Notes: a model not told the origin generated them from the sequence alone. Positions 46,496 to 59,737 are shown, counted from the stretch's first letter. The stretch is 64,000 bases of DNA from Terfezia claveryi (GCA_015179025.1 WHUX01000026.1:1-64000); one strand, 5' to 3'. A program made the numbers and translations.

Positions 46496-47611
46496 TTTTC
46501 CCGACTCATCCACCTCTTCAATCCTGGATTCGGAGATGGCGTGGGCGGCCATCGAGCGGTTTTTGCGGAGGGGACATGCCGCGATAAAATGGTCCCCCTT
46601 TCCGCATACAATGCACAAACCCTGAGTGCGGCGACGGTCCCTTTCCTCCTGGGTAAGACGAGGTCTACCTGCTGACAGGTCCATGGGGGCAGCCCCACCC
46701 GCTACCAGGGAGGGGTGTGCAGGCTTGTTGACTGGTGTGGGTTGTTGTTGTTGGGTGCATGCTGTCAGAAATGGTGTACAGGGAGTCGAGGTCAGGAGTG
46801 TCTTTTGGGGGGCTCTGAGTGCCGCTGTCTGCTGTTCCACCCAGCTAGCTTGTTCAATAAGTCCCTCCAGGGTCTTGGTCGGTGGGCAGTAAACCAGAGC
46901 CTTTTTCAGCTCGAAGGTAAGCCCGTCTTTGAACTGATCGAGCTTGGCTTTGTCATTCCAATTGAGCTCTGCTGCTAGCCTAGAGAACTCAGCGACATAG
47001 GCTGACAGTTCGTTGTGTTTTTGCTTGAGGTCTCGCAGGGCCCTGCTGGCGGTTCCTTTAGGATCCGGGTCTCCGAAGGCTCGGTCCAGGATTGCCATTA
47101 GTGCTGGGATGTCTACCAGATCAATCCCCGTAGCCTTGACGAAGGGCTGTACCTGGTCCATGGCCTTACCCTCCAGTAGGCCATAGACGTATGAGAGCTG
47201 GTGGTGGACGGTGGGGAACTTCACCGAGTCCCTAGAGAGTTTTATCTGCACAGAGTTTTTCCATGCTCGTAGCCGGCCCCGGTCCCCATTAAACTTGGGC
47301 GGGGTGGGTAGGTCTTGTGTTTTCTGGTTTTTTGGACCATCGGTCAGGTCCAAAGCGCAAGTCAGTCTCCGGATGGTTATCCTGTCCTCTGCTGCATCTT
47401 CTCGGAGGAGGGTTATTTCATCTTCAGCTTCTCGGATTCGCCTTTCGGCTTTCTGAAGGTCCGCTCCTTGTTGTTCGCCGATGGCATAAGTATGTGTGAA
47501 TATCTCGATCACAGTTCGTCGGTATGCTGATAGTTCTGTTGGGTCTGATGGGATCGGAGTCGCCCTCCAGGCTGCGAATCTATCGGTGGGTAGTGGAATG
47601 TTCGCGGACAT
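46478..47611 (-). CDS. gag: Gag of element F, intact ORF
   Basis: The start is taken as the ATG at 47609-47611 (MSANIPLPTDRFAAW); a longer frame to 47713 reaches into the LTR and is unlikely. It encodes 377 residues: a coiled coil (about 55-95, KAERRIREAEDEITLL), a retrotransposon-Gag domain (about 120-270, LPTPPKFNGDRGRLRAW to GLIEQASWVEQQ), and a CCHC knuckle CIVCGKGDHFIAAC near residue 345. It would form the particle shell and bind RNA. It ends in TAG at 46478-46480, eight codons or fewer past a slippery heptamer that leads into pol. No internal stop is present, which is unique in this window. Confidence 0.9.
   Translation of the reverse strand: MSANIPLPTDRFAAWRATPIPSDPTELSAYRRTVIEIFTHTYAIGEQQGADLQKAERRIREAEDEITLLREDAAEDRITIRRLTCALDLTDGPKNQKTQDLPTPPKFNGDRGRLRAWKNSVQIKLSRDSVKFPTVHHQLSYVYGLLEGKAMDQVQPFVKATGIDLVDIPALMAILDRAFGDPDPKGTASRALRDLKQKHNELSAYVAEFSRLAAELNWNDKAKLDQFKDGLTFELKKALVYCPPTKTLEGLIEQASWVEQQTAALRAPQKTLLTSTPCTPFLTACTQQQQPTPVNKPAHPSLVAGGAAPMDLSAGRPRLTQEERDRRRTQGLCIVCGKGDHFIAACPLRKNRSMAAHAISESRIEEVDESGKALSLA
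46496..46502 (-). promoter_or_regulatory. -1 ribosomal frameshift site, G GGA AAA
   Basis: On the minus strand the zero-frame codons GGA AAA are preceded by G, giving the canonical X XXY YYZ form. A -1 slip here leaves gag, whose stop follows shortly, and enters the pol frame, which is open from just upstream of this point. No other link joins the two frames. Confidence 0.75.
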
Positions 47612-47642
47612 CGTACCGGTTGGTCTGAAAGATCCAACATAG

Positions 47643-48298
47643 TGTAATGAGGGCTCTGGGGGACGAGGCGACCAAGGGGTACGCCGGGGAAGTGGCAAGG
47701 GGCAATCGCACACGTAGGAGCGCTACGTGTGTGATCGGGGAAAAGGCTAGGGTAAGACACACGTAGGAACGCTACGTGTGTGATCAGAGGAAGACTGAGA
47801 CAGGGGCAAGGGCAAGAGGCAAGAGGCAGAGGGCAAGGGATACCAGACACGTGGAGGCAGTTGCCGCGTGTGTCAAGGGAGGCAGCTGTACTGCAGAGTT
47901 GTTTGTTCGAGACAAGGATGTGCACAAGAGAGGTGCACAAGCGCTGGGGGAAGCAAGGTCCTGTATTGGGTATACAAGACGTTGGATGGGGATCCAACGA
48001 GAGGGCGGAGAGAGCAAGCTATATATACAGGCTTCCTTCCTTGCCAAGGCCACCGGAAGGAATAAGGTTCCCGAGACCCCTTATCTCAGGAACAGAGATA
48101 ACAATGATATCAATCAACAATAATGAGAGTTGGACGGAATCCCGTCCGACTCTCAAACCTGGCTAGGAAAGGACGGTTGTGACACTGAGACCCCTTATCT
48201 CGGGAATAGAGATAACAACGATATCAATCAACAATAACAAGAGTCGGACGGAATCCCGTCTGACTCTCAAACCTGGCTAGGAAAGGAGGGTTGTGACA
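47643..48298 (-). repeat. 5' LTR of element F
   Basis: It is 656 bp and pairs with 41637-42406, with two 114-bp units instead of three. A TATATATA box lies at 48020-48027 on the minus-strand side. Gag begins 31 bp downstream of the LTR. Confidence 0.93.
48020..48027 (-). promoter_or_regulatory. TATA box in F 5' LTR
   Basis: TATATATA on the minus strand, about 270 bp from the start of the LTR in element sense, after the tandem repeats. The tandem units therefore lie upstream of the promoter core. Transcription start is inferred. Confidence 0.5.
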
Positions 48299-48497
48299 AT
48301 GCAATCAGAATCATTATTGCTACTAACAACAATGGATAGGGCTTGAGGACCAGTCCTTATATACAACAGCTAAAATATAGCTACGTACGTCTCATTGCAC
48401 TCCTGGGACAATATGGCATAAGAAATACAGGTAAAACAAAAATGTAAAGATAATTCAAAAAACCTAATGCCTAATAATAGGAAAAAAAGAAAAATCC

Positions 48498-51400
48498 TCA
48501 AAAGATCACATCAGGGTCCCAAGGCTTACGAGGATTATCTAGATGGAATTTTCAAATTAAATCGGCTGCTCCATCCTTTAGGTTCTCATATGGTTCCCAT
48601 GTGTCGTCATCAGGACCGTAACCCTTCCAAGAGACTAAATACATAACCTGTCCCTTCCTGAGCTCACTTGTCCTAACCTTTTCCACCTGGTATTCCGATT
48701 CTTCGAGGTCGACTGGAGGGGGTGTTGGTGAGCGTCTGCCGTCAATCGTGTTAAGGTGGTAGGGTTCCAACAAACTAATATGAAAAACTGGGTGAGTTTT
48801 GCCTGTACTTGGGGGAAGCTCTAACTCATAGGCATAAGTGCCAATAAGCCGTTTAATTCTAAACTTCCCTCGTAACTTGTAGTCAAGCTTCTTGGTCGGA
48901 CGCCTTGTTTTGATGTTCTTTGCGTTGACCATAACACAATCTCCCACTTTGAATGTCGGTTCCTTCTTTGCTACCTTGAGATTGTAGTATTTGGACATTC
49001 GGTCCTACACTGCCTTCATGTTCTCCCTCATAGCCTCTCTCATTGCGTACAAGGTTTCGACTGTCTTGACTACCTCAGGGTTGTTTGATTCAGTTGAGGC
49101 TTCGGTTGGGTTCTGGAAATTGTTTTCCGGGTGTTGAGCATATGCGGCGAAGAATGGTGTAAGTTTAGTACTAGAGTGGACAGTGTTATTATAACAAAAC
49201 TCGGCAAATGGTAATAACTCGACCCAGTCATCCTGATCCCAACAGCAATACATCCGTAGATAATGCTTAAGGGTCTGGTTGACTCGTTCGGTTTGACTAT
49301 CAGTCTGGGGGTGATATGCCGAGGACTTATCCAACTCAACTCCTAATAACCGCATTACCTCCATCCAAAATGAACTTGTAAACACCGAATCCCGATCCGA
49401 AACAACTCTCTTTGGTAATCCATGCAGCCTCCAAAACTACTTGACAAATATCCTAGCCAACTCTTTTGCCTTCCGATTCTTTAAGGGAATGAAATGTGAC
49501 ATTTTAGTAAACCTATCAACAATAACCTAGATCTGATTATAACCTTTGACTAGTGGTAAATCAGTGATGAAATCCATCGAAATATATTCCCACGGTCTAT
49601 AGGGGATTGGAAGAGGTACGAGCTTGCCATATTTCTTATGTCTTGCTGCCTTGTTTCTTTGGTAAGCATCGCATGTGTGAACGTAGTTTCGTACCCAGTC
49701 TTCTATGTTAGGCCAGTAGTAATTTCGTTTCATTAGCTCGAGGGTTTTGTCACGTCCGAAATGACCTACAACTTTAGCATCGTGACACTGGAAAGCCACT
49801 TTCAACTTAAGGGAGTTGTTGTCAGGTATATATAGGCGACGTTCATAGGTTACCATGTCATCTTCTAAACCGTAATGATCAAGTCTAGGATACTCCTTGC
49901 CAAACTTCAACACGTTCCGAATCCCTAACCACTTGTCGTCCTTGAGGCCAGCCTCTTGGATCTTCTTCGACCAACTTGATTCTTTGTTTGTGAGGCCTTC
50001 ACTGCCATAATGCGGCGCGTTACTAGACTCTCCTCACTTGTTCCCAGTTGGAATTGACCAGGCTTGAACATCCGAATCGTATGGTCCTGCTTCTCTCCCC
50101 CTCCTTTGAGGTCAGGATCAACCTGACGAGAAAGTGCATCTGCTTTGCCATTTTTATCACCTGGGCAGTAGATGATTCTAAAATTAAATTGGCTTTGTAT
50201 TTCCGCCCATCTGGCCTGCCTTTGATTGAGTATCTTAGTGGAATTAAAGACCTCAAGGTTCTTGTGATCCGTATACCCAATTATCTCCTCCGGAGCACCC
50301 ATGAGAAAATGTCTCTATTCTTGGAAACAATTGACAATTATGACCATTTCTTTATCATGAACATCGTAATTGAGCTCTGCTGGGATGAAGCGTTTGGAAT
50401 AGTACGCTATTGGGTGCCAACGACTGTCTGGTTCTTTTTGGGATAAAATACCAGCTTTCGCTAGATCAGACGCATCTGTCTCAATCATTTTTGGTCGTTC
50501 TGGGTGATAATGGTATAGTATCGGAGTGGTGGTGAACCTATATTTTAACTCATCGAAGGCCTGTTTATACTGCTGTGTCCAGTTACAAGGAACTCCATTG
50601 TGCGTCAGTGTCTGAATGGACAAAGCCAAACTACTAAAGCCTTGAATAACCCGGCAATAGAAATTAGCAAAACCAATAAACCTCTGCACCTCTTTGACGT
50701 TCTGAGGAGCCTGCCAGGCGAGGATGTCCTCGACTTTCTTCTGCCCCATTTGTATCCCCTTTGTACCTACTTTAAATCCCACGAATTCGACTTCTGGGAC
50801 ATGGAAGATACACTTGTCTATGTTGACACAAAGGTTATTCTCCGTTAGTTTCTGCAGTACCCAACGGACGAGCTCGATATGTTCTTCCTCTGTTTGGGTA
50901 TAAATGAGGATATCATCAATATATACAACTATTCCTCAATCAATTCTTTCTGATAAAATATTGTTAACATGTCGCTGGAAAACAGATGGCGCGTTAGTTA
51001 GCCCAAAAGGCATAACTGTATATTCGTATAGGCCATATCTTGTTTTGAACGCTGTTTTCCACTCGTCTCCAGCTGCTATTCTGAGTAGGTTAAATCCGAG
51101 TTTGAGATCGAGTTTGGAGAAAACCTGTGAAGTACCAACTTGTTCCATTAGGGTAGTCATAAGTGGTAGGGGATACTTGTCTTTTTTGGTTATGGCATTG
51201 AGCCCTCTATAGTCTACGACTATTCTGAGCTTGCCATTTGGCTGTTTGGCGAAGAATATAGGAGCGCCAGCACTGCTTTTGCTCGTTTTATCTTGCCGTT
51301 TGGAGCATCTCATCTAGGTATTCTTTGAGAAGCTCCAGTTTATCAGGGAGAGGGGGTATAGTTTTCCTACGGGGGACTCTTTCCTTCTTCTAACTCAATA

Positions 51401-52419
51401 GTCATGTCTTGTGGACCGTGCGTGGGAAGGGCGGATTGCAACTCCTTTCCAAAGATTTTTAGAAAATCCCTGTACTGTGTTGGCAATTGATCAGCAAGTT
51501 CAAGGATATTTCCAGTCGCTGTTATTTTCATAACCTTGCGAACGTCTCCATTAGCGAACTTCTGATAATCCCATTCCCCTATTTGATTAATCCGACATAT
51601 TGAGTCTCTGCAAGTACTTCGTCAAAGTCAGCGAAATCAGTAACCTCCTCGATTTCCAATACTCTTTTTAGCTTGAGTCCATAAGGAGTGGTGACTCGTA
51701 GCTTATCACAATTGGCTTTAATCCAATCCATCCCCAAAATGAGTGGAAGACCTGGTTCGAGGCACGCAACCTCAGTTACCAGGTCAAGGGTCTTTTCTTT
51801 CCAGATCTTGCATCTGGGACCTCCATCTGCAGGTTCTGAACCTGCACTGTGCTAGACCTCTTGAGAATCGAGCTGTCGGCGCTCTCTAATCTCAGTCTTT
51901 TCTCCCTCTTAACTCAAGGCAGCATCATCTGTTCAACAAAGAAGAATCAAAAATCGTGGCTTCTGGCCAGTATCAACCAAATCATTAATGGAAATTTCGC
52001 GTTTATTTCCTCCGTACATCCAAGATAACTTAACAGAGATAAGAAATTTCAGTCCTTCATGCTTCAATACCTTTGCACCTGATTTTCCTGCCAAAGAGAG
52101 ATCCTTAATTCCATCCAATGAAATATCTGGCACCGCCACCTTTCGTGGTCTTTTTTGAGTGCGCTAATATGAGGAGCCACCTCATCATCAGCTTTTCTTT
52201 TTGTCCCTTTTTTTGCGTTTTTATTTGATAAAGAAAGAGAAGAAATAGCAGAAGAAGACAAATTACGAGAAACAGAACTAATCAAAACAGGGTCAATATC
52301 CATAGGTTCCCCTTCATGTTCCTCCTTCCAACTGCCAACAGAGATGCCATTCCTTATAACACAAATAGAAAACCAATCCTGCGAGACTATCCGACCCGAC
52401 GTACTAGATAGCCGCATCC
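48498..52419 (-). pseudogene. pol: Pol of element E
   Basis: Read right to left: linker (RIVSQDWFSICVIRNG, about 52400), damaged protease (frameshift near 51950), RT in ORFs 50936-51313 and 50315-50782 (YIDD near 50917, preceded by a CGA to TGA stop), RNase H near 50400-50500, integrase HHCC in 49527-49913 (CDAYQRNK: one Cys is Tyr), catalytic core in 49005-49385, and chromodomain in 48552-48998, which ends early at TGA (CGA). The family stop is at 48498-48500. Many one-base losses separate these parts. The product cannot be functional. Confidence 0.9.
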
Positions 52420-54492
52420 CTAACAGTCCGAATTTTCCCCATAATCCAACTCATCCTCACTAACAATGTGCCCAAACTGAACCTCAAGTGGCGCTACTAC
52501 AGCCGCTCCTGCAGACACTGTGCCACTTTCTTTGCCTCCTCCTTGCCTTTTCCCTTTCCCTTTACCTTAGACTCATCCGTAACCTTCCAACCAATTGAAC
52601 AGTCACCCATCATGTGAGTTTTGTCCCCACACTTGATGCACTGTCCATCCTTTTTCCGAGCCTGTCCATTGCATATGTGACTTTGTCTTGACCAGGCTCT
52701 TTTTCCTTCTTGGAAGAAGTATCGGACTTGGGCTTGGATTTGGCATCGGGCTTGGTTTTTGCCTTCTGCTTTGGTTTGGTAATCCGATCTTTGAGATTGT
52801 CGGATTTCTTTTCAGTAGTCTTGGGGTATTGGGTACCTCCTTTTTCGCACCAGCAGCCTGTTCTTTTTGACGGAACTGGCTCTGTGCATGTGCCTCCCTA
52901 ACCTTCTCATACTCAACCTGAGACCCGGCATTAGCGATAGCCTGAAAGCACATTTCTGTACTAGCAGGTACCTTATCTAGAATGTCTTTGTCAGTACTGA
53001 CTGGACCATATGGGCCCGAGTCTCAGGCTGAATTGCGCTAATCAGGTGCTCCCAGAGCTGTTCCCTGGTAGTTCGCTACCAACTGGTGAACCCTGACACG
53101 AGCGATGAAATCTTTCATCAACTCACCTTTTTTCTGGAACTCCTTCTGAAGGGAGACCTTTGCATCCGCTTCTCATGCTGGTTCTGGTGTGCGTTTATGA
53201 ATTCACATTTAAAAACATTAAACGTGTCCCATTCAACCCATCTGGAGTTGGCATCTGGTGTACGCTTATGTTGGTTTGCATAATACCAAGTGCTCGCACC
53301 TCCTGTAAGTAGATCCCTACAAACAGGATTTTTTCGCTATGAGTAGAATATGTTAGCGGCATGCGTTCAAAGGTGTGGTCTACCTTCATTAGGAATTCCT
53401 TAAGTTTGCTTGAAGTTCCATCGAACTTCGGAGGTAGGGGAGGTTTCGGGGTTCTTTCTTCTCAGAAAGAATCGAGTTTTCTTTTGTGGAGGAGGTGATG
53501 GTGGAGGCGGAGGAGGTGGTACTGGACCAGTCCGAGTACCACGTATGATGAAATCTTCAATATCATCATCAATTGATCGGTGCGTTTCGTGGACGTTGTT
53601 GACTGAGTGGTTGCTCTTGTAGGTCTTTGAGCTTTCTTTTGTGAGTCTGAATCCGACGTGAGAGTTCTTCTACGGATTCTTTTTATTCTCACAACTGCGA
53701 ATGCGATCATCTTGCTCTTGCTTGATCGCTTTCTGTGTCCATTCATGGAGTTTGACAAATCTGCTTTGATACCATCAAACTCTACTTTAGCTGCACTACT
53801 ATTGCCTCCGTGTCCTGCTTAAGCTTCTTGCTTAGTTCCTTCCATTGTTTTTCTAAGGCCTCACTGATAGATACAGTTAAACGTTTAACTGCATCCTCTT
53901 GTCCTTCTGTTTGACCTTTTAATGCTACTACTTCTTCGGTGACCTGCTGTCGTAATAACTTTGGTCTTCATATGTAGCCATTGCTCCTTCAAAAATAACC
54001 CTATATGCATCTTGGGCTTCTTTAGGAGGCTTGCTTGAGCATTTAGACCTCTCGTAAGGTCTGCAATCTTGGCTCGTTGCCGGTCAAATTCGATGATCCA
54101 TCCTAACAATTCGAGCCAATAATTGGTCATATTCTTCTTGGCTTAAACTTGGTCGAGACGGTCGTGTGGGACATGGTGGTGGCTGGGTGGGACGTTGTGA
54201 TGATGTGTTACTGGCTGTTCATGAGGAGGCCTTCGGGAAGGTTGTCCAAATGTTCTAATAAACCAGGTGGGAATGTGGTTAACTCATCTGGAGAGTATAT
54301 AGGGTGTCTTGAGGATTCCATCCCTCGGGATAGAATATCCTCCATTGGGATATCAATGAGGTCATCTTCCGTATCTGTATCAGATTGAGGAAGATTGTGA
54401 TGGTCTTTGTGTGATGGCACGGGTGTGACATCTGGGAATGTAAGGGGTTGGTAGGGCTGGCGAGGCCCTCTTGGTGTCTGTGAACTAGACAT
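52420..54492 (-). pseudogene. gag: Gag of element E
   Basis: ATG at 54490-54492 (MSSSQTPRGPRQPYQ). The frame breaks after the DVTP segment, in the coiled coil (53885-54130), around 53600, 53300 and 52840, mostly by one-base losses. The Gag core (MKVDHTFERMPLTYSTHSEK) and the Lys-rich part are readable. It ends with the shared TAG (52420-52422), followed by GGATGC. Confidence 0.88.
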
Positions 54493-54540
54493 GATTAGAG
54501 TATATAGCAAATGTAGCGAGAATCACTGGCTACAAAGTAA

Positions 54541-55995
54541 TGTCACGGGGGCCCTATTGACTGATAGCGCTCTTGCAACTATTAGGATGGCCGTAATTTG
54601 CTGCCGCAACGATATCTATTCCGCAACACAGAATATCAATCCTATAGCAGTAAAGTTCAATCCAACATAGTCCTCACGACGGATCTTATTTCGCAATACA
54701 AAATAAATCCTATGTCGCTTGAACGTAAAGTTAACTCAAGACTTAGAACTTTGTAGGCTTCATGTACTCAGGTGCTCTTGCTTTCGAATACTCGCTGGTG
54801 GTAGAATGAATTCAACCGGAACTACTTGCACTATTTATATCCCGCGGTGTTCGTAGATATTCTTATGATAAAAATATTTTATAAAACGCGGGCCTACCTG
54901 TCACCTTGGAATTTCTTCCTAAGTGTTATGCCATCCACACCTTTGTTAATGCAGTTGCTATCTGCACTCGTTGTCACAGGTTACTAACCCGAACGTAGAG
55001 AATATTCCCATGTCTGCATGTTATACGTACTTCGCTTATAGCTCGCTTATCCCATTAAAGAATTCTTATCCGAGACAACTAAATTCAATTTCAGATACGT
55101 TACCAATCCCCGATACTATCGAATTACCATCCGACAATATCCGAAGGCATCTAATTATGTTTCCGGCAATATTCACTTAATAGTGTCTAGTGTCCATTGA
55201 AAATAATTTTCAACTGCACATAACTCTATGAATAGAGAACCGTGGGTCACAAGTAGATTACCATTGGAAAGGTATCAACGCATAGAAGATTATAGAATCT
55301 TAGTTTATCTCGATACCCAAATTATTCAGGAGTTATTACCAATAATAAGTAAACCTCCTCGTGGACCTATATGACCATATTAAAAGTCTTATATCTCCAT
55401 GAGTTTAACTCCGATCATAAAAAGGATTGCAGAAATGGAATCAGGACGAAGAGTAGGCCTAGATAGAACCTTGAAACATTAAATTCGGAGAACTTTATGT
55501 TTTGGCCCTACCTTTGGCCTCTGTCCTGGGCGACTCCCTTATAGTGTCACCGGACGCACTTTGGTCTAAAGTGCGCCCTCATGGCTTCATTTTTTTATTT
55601 ATTTTTACCGAATTATTTTCCTGCAGTTCAGGGTAATAATTCATATTCAGGGTAACGCCAAGACTTCAGGGTAACAGCTAATATAGCTAGCATATATATG
55701 CATATAGTCAGCATATTAATCTGAGTATAACTATTGAACCATTAATCGGATTCTTATGAAACTTAAACCGTAGCTCCCTCAAGGGTCTATGGACGTTCCA
55801 TAAGGGTCTTAACCATCTAGGATGATTATAAACTATCCGAGGTTCATACCCGTTTCATATACTTAACTCTTATAGATAAGTATTAGAAACGTTTGCACCA
55901 CACTGCTAAGAGTGTACCTAGAGTTCATATAGGTTCTAGGGTCGTTCTATAAGGGCCCGAGTACCTTTGGTAGGGCTGGATGTCACCCCGTGACA
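54541..55995 (-). repeat. 5' LTR of element E
   Basis: This 1455-bp minus-strand LTR reads TGTCACGGGGTGAC from 55995 and ends at 54541. It is followed on the minus strand by TTACTTTGTAGCCAGTGATT, the conserved sequence seen after every 5' LTR of the family. The TATA box is at 54831-54839. A few one-base losses are visible. Confidence 0.93.
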
Positions 55996-58900
55996 TTCTG
56001 CTATTTCTTCTCTTTCTTTATTAAATAAAAACGAAAAAAAGGGACAAAAAGAAAAGCGATGATGAGGTGGCTCCTCATATTGGCGCACTCGAAAAAAGAC
56101 CACGAAAGGTGGGGTGCCGGATATTTCATTGGATGGAATTAAGGATCTCTCTTTGCAGGAAAATCGGGTGCGAAGGTATTGAAGCGTGAAGGACTGAAAT
56201 TTCTTATCTCTGTTAAGTTATCTTGATGTACGGAGGAAATAAAGCGAAATTTCCATTAATGCTTTGGTTGATACTGGCGCAGAAGCCACGATTTTTGATT
56301 CTTCTTTCGTTGAACAGATGATGCTGCCTTGGGTTAAGAGGGAGAAAAGACTGAGATTAGAGAGCGCCGACGGCTCGATTCTCAAGAGGTCTGGCACAGT
56401 GCAGGTTCAGAACCTGCAGATGGAGGTCCCAGATGCAAGATGTGGAAAAATAAGACCTTGACCTAGTAACTGAGGTTGCGTGCCTCGAACCAGGTCTTCC
56501 ACTCATTTTGGGGATGGATTGGATTAAAGCCAATTGTGATAAGCTACGGGTCACCACTCCTTATGGACTCGAGCTAAAAAGATCGTTGGAAATTGAGGAG
56601 GTTACTGATTTCGCTGACTTTGACGAAGTACTTGCAGAGACTCAATATGTCGGATTAATTGAAATAGGGGAATGGGATTATCAGAAGTTCGCTAATGGAG
56701 ACGTTCGCAAGGTTATGAAAATAACAGCGACTGAAAATATCCATGAACTTGCTGATCGATTGCCAACACAGTACAGGGATTTTGTAAAAATCTTTGGAAA
56801 GGAGTTGCAATCCGCCCTTCCCACGCACGGTCCACAAGACATGACAATTGAGTTAGAAGAAGGAAAGAGTCCCCCGTCAGGAAAACTATACCCCCTCTCC
56901 CCTGATGAACTGGAGCTTCTCAAAGAATACCTAGATGAGATGCTCCGAACCGGCAAGATAAGACCGAGCAAAAGCAGTGCTGGCGCTCCTATATTCTTCG
57001 CCAAACAGCCAAATGGCAAGCTCAGAATAGTCGTAGACTATAGAGGGCTCAATGCCATAACCAAAAAAGACAAGTATCCCCTACCACTTATGACTACCCT
57101 AATGGAACAAGTTGGTACTTCACAGGTTTTCTCCAAACTCGATCTCAAACTCGGGTTTAACCTACTCAGAATAGCAGCTGGAGACGAGTGGAAAACAGCA
57201 TTCAAGACAAGATATGGCTTATACGAATATACAGTTATGCCTTTTGGGCTAACTAATGCGCCATCTGTTTTCCAGCGACATGTTAACAATATTCTATCGG
57301 AACGAATTGACCGAGGAATAGTTGTATATATTGATGATATCCTCATTTATACCCAAACAGAGGAAGAACATGTCGAGCTCGTCCGTTGGGTGCTGCAGAA
57401 ACTAACGGAGAATAACCTTTGTGTCAACATAGACAAGTGTATCTTCCATGTCCCAGAAGTCGAATTCGTGGGATTTAAAGTAGGTACAAAGGGGATACAA
57501 ATGGGGCAGAAGAAAGTCGAGGACATCCTCGCCTGGCAGGCTCCTCGGAACGTCAAAGAAGTGCAGAGGTTTATTGGTTTGCTAATTTCTATCGCCGGTT
57601 TATTCAAGGCTTTAGTAGTTTGGCTTTGCCGATTCAGACACTAACGCACAATGGAGTTCCTTGGAACTGGACACAGCAGTGTCAACAGGCCTTCGATGAG
57701 TTAAATATAGGTTCACCACCGCTCCGATACTATGCCATTATCACCCAGAACGACCAAAAATGATCGAGACAGATGCGTCTGATCTAGCAAAGCTGGTATT
57801 CTATCCAAAAAGAACCAGATGGTCGTTGGCACCCAGTAGCATACTATTCGAAACGCTTTATCCCAGCAGAACTTAATTACGATGTCCATGACAAAGAGAT
57901 GGTCGTAATTGTCAATTGTTTCCAAGAATGGAGACATTTTCTCATGGGTGCCCCGGAGGAGATAATTGTGTATACGGACACAAGAACCTTGAGTACTTTA
58001 ATTCCACTAAAATACTCAATCGAAGGCAGGCCAGATGGGCGGAAATACTAAGCCAGTTCAATTTTAGAATCATCTACCGCCCAGGTGATAAGAATGGCAA
58101 GGCAGATGCGCTTTCTCGTCAGGTTGATCCTGACCTCGAAGGAGGGGGAGAGAAGCAGGACCACACGATTCGGATGTTCAAGCCTGGTCAATTCCAACTA
58201 GGAACAAGTGAGGAGAGTCTAGTAACGCCGCATTATGGCAGTGAAGGCCTCACAAACAGAAGAATCAAGTTGGTCGAAGGAGATCCAAGAGGCTGGCCTC
58301 AAGGACGACAAGTGGTTAGGGATTCGGAATGCGTTGAAGTTTGGCAAGGAGTATCCTGGACTCGATCATTACGGTTTAGAAGATGACATGGTAACCTATG
58401 AACGTCGCCTATATATACCTGACAACAATTCCCTTAAGTTGAAAGTGGCTTTCCAGTCATGATGCTAAAGTTGCAGGTCATTTCGGACGTGACAAAACCC
58501 TGAGCTAATGAAACGAAATTACTACTGGCCTAACATGGAAGACTGGGTACGAAACTACGTTCGCACATGCGATGCTTGCCAAAGAAACAAGACAGCAAGA
58601 CACAAGAAATATGGCAAGCTCGTACCTCTTCCAATCCCCTATAGGCCGTGGGAACACATTTCGATGGATTTCATCACTGATTTACCACCAGTCAAAGGGT
58701 ATAATCAGATCTGGGTTATTGTTGATAGGTTTACTAAAATGTCACATTTCATTCCCTTAAAGAACCGGAAGGCAAAAGAGTTGGCTGGGATATTTGTCAA
58801 GGAGGTTTGGAGGCTGCACGGATTACCAAAGAGGGTTGTTTCGGATCGGGATTCGTGTTTACAAGTTCGTTTTGGATGGAGGTAATGCGGTTATTAGGAG

Positions 58901-59737
58901 TTGAGTTGGATAAGTCCTCGGCATATCACCCCCAGACTGATGGTCAAACTGAACGAGTCAACCAGACCCTTGAGCATTATCTACGGACGTATTGCTGTTG
59001 GGATCAGGATGACTGGGTCGAGTTATTACCATTTGCCGAGTTCTGTTATAATAACACTGTCCACTCTAGTACAAACTCACACCATTCTTTGCCGCATATG
59101 CTCAACACCCAGAAAATAATTTCCAGAACCCAACCGAAGCCTCAACTGAATCGAACAACCCTGAGGCAGTCAAGACAGTCGAAACCTTGGACGCAATGAG
59201 GGAGGCTATGAGGGAGAACATGAAGGCAGCGCAGGACGGATGTCCAAATACTACAATCTCAAGGTAGCAGAGAAGGAACCGACATTCAAAGTGGGAGATT
59301 GGGTTATGGTCAACGCAAAGAACATCAAAACAAGGCGTCCGACCAAGAAGCTTGACTACAAGTTACAGGGAAGTTTAGAATAAACGGCTTATTAGCACTT
59401 ATGCCTATGAGTTAGAGCTTCCCCAAGTACAGGCAAAACTCACCCAGTTTTTCATATTAGTTTGTTGGAACCCTACCACCTTAATACGATTGCTGGCAGA
59501 CGCTCACCAACACCCCCTCCAGTCGACCTCGAAGAATCGGAATACCAGGTGGAAAAGGTTAGGACGAGTGAGCTCAGGAAGGGACGGGTTATGTATTTAG
59601 TCTCTTGGAAGGGTTACGGTCCTGATGATGACACATGGGAACCATATGAGAACCTGAAGGATGGAGCAGCCGATTTAATTCGAAAATTCCATCTGGATAA
59701 TCCTCGTAAGCCTCGGGACCCTGATGTTATCTTGTGA
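55996..59737 (+). pseudogene. pol: Pol of element D, main part
   Basis: It resumes after the second TTCTG. The protease DTGAEATIFDSS is at about 56268. ORF 56508-57644 (378 aa) holds an unbroken RT: VDYRGLNAITKKDKYPLPL and VVYIDDILIYT near 57325. RNase H and integrase are fragmented by one-base losses near 57580, 57700, 57790, 57980, 58228, 58455, 58500, 58855 and 59070. HHCC (CDACQRNK), MDFITDLP and QTDGQTERVNQ are present. The chromodomain ORF ends with TGA at 59735-59737. Confidence 0.9.

Larger units (their letters stand above)
41637..48298 (-). mobile_element. Gypsy chromovirus element F (inside E, minus strand)
   Basis: This is a third Gypsy family of 6662 bp. The plus-strand ends are TGTAACGAGGGC and GTTGTGACA; ATGCA is present on both sides (41632-41636, 48299-48303). 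The composition is GC-richer and the coding region is almost intact, so it is the youngest and best preserved element here. Order on the minus strand: LTR, gag, slippery site, protease, RT, RNase H, Ala/Glu/Asp-rich linker, integrase, chromodomain, purine tract, LTR. Confidence 0.95.
40126..55995 (-). mobile_element. Gypsy chromovirus element E (inside D, minus strand)
   Basis: It is the same family as D, in the opposite orientation. TTCTG is found at 40121-40125 and 55996-56000. Without F it is about 9.2 kb. Both LTRs share subfamily variants, such as ATGAAGCCATGAGG on the minus strand. Gag and Pol carry many stops and one-base deletions. Confidence 0.95.
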
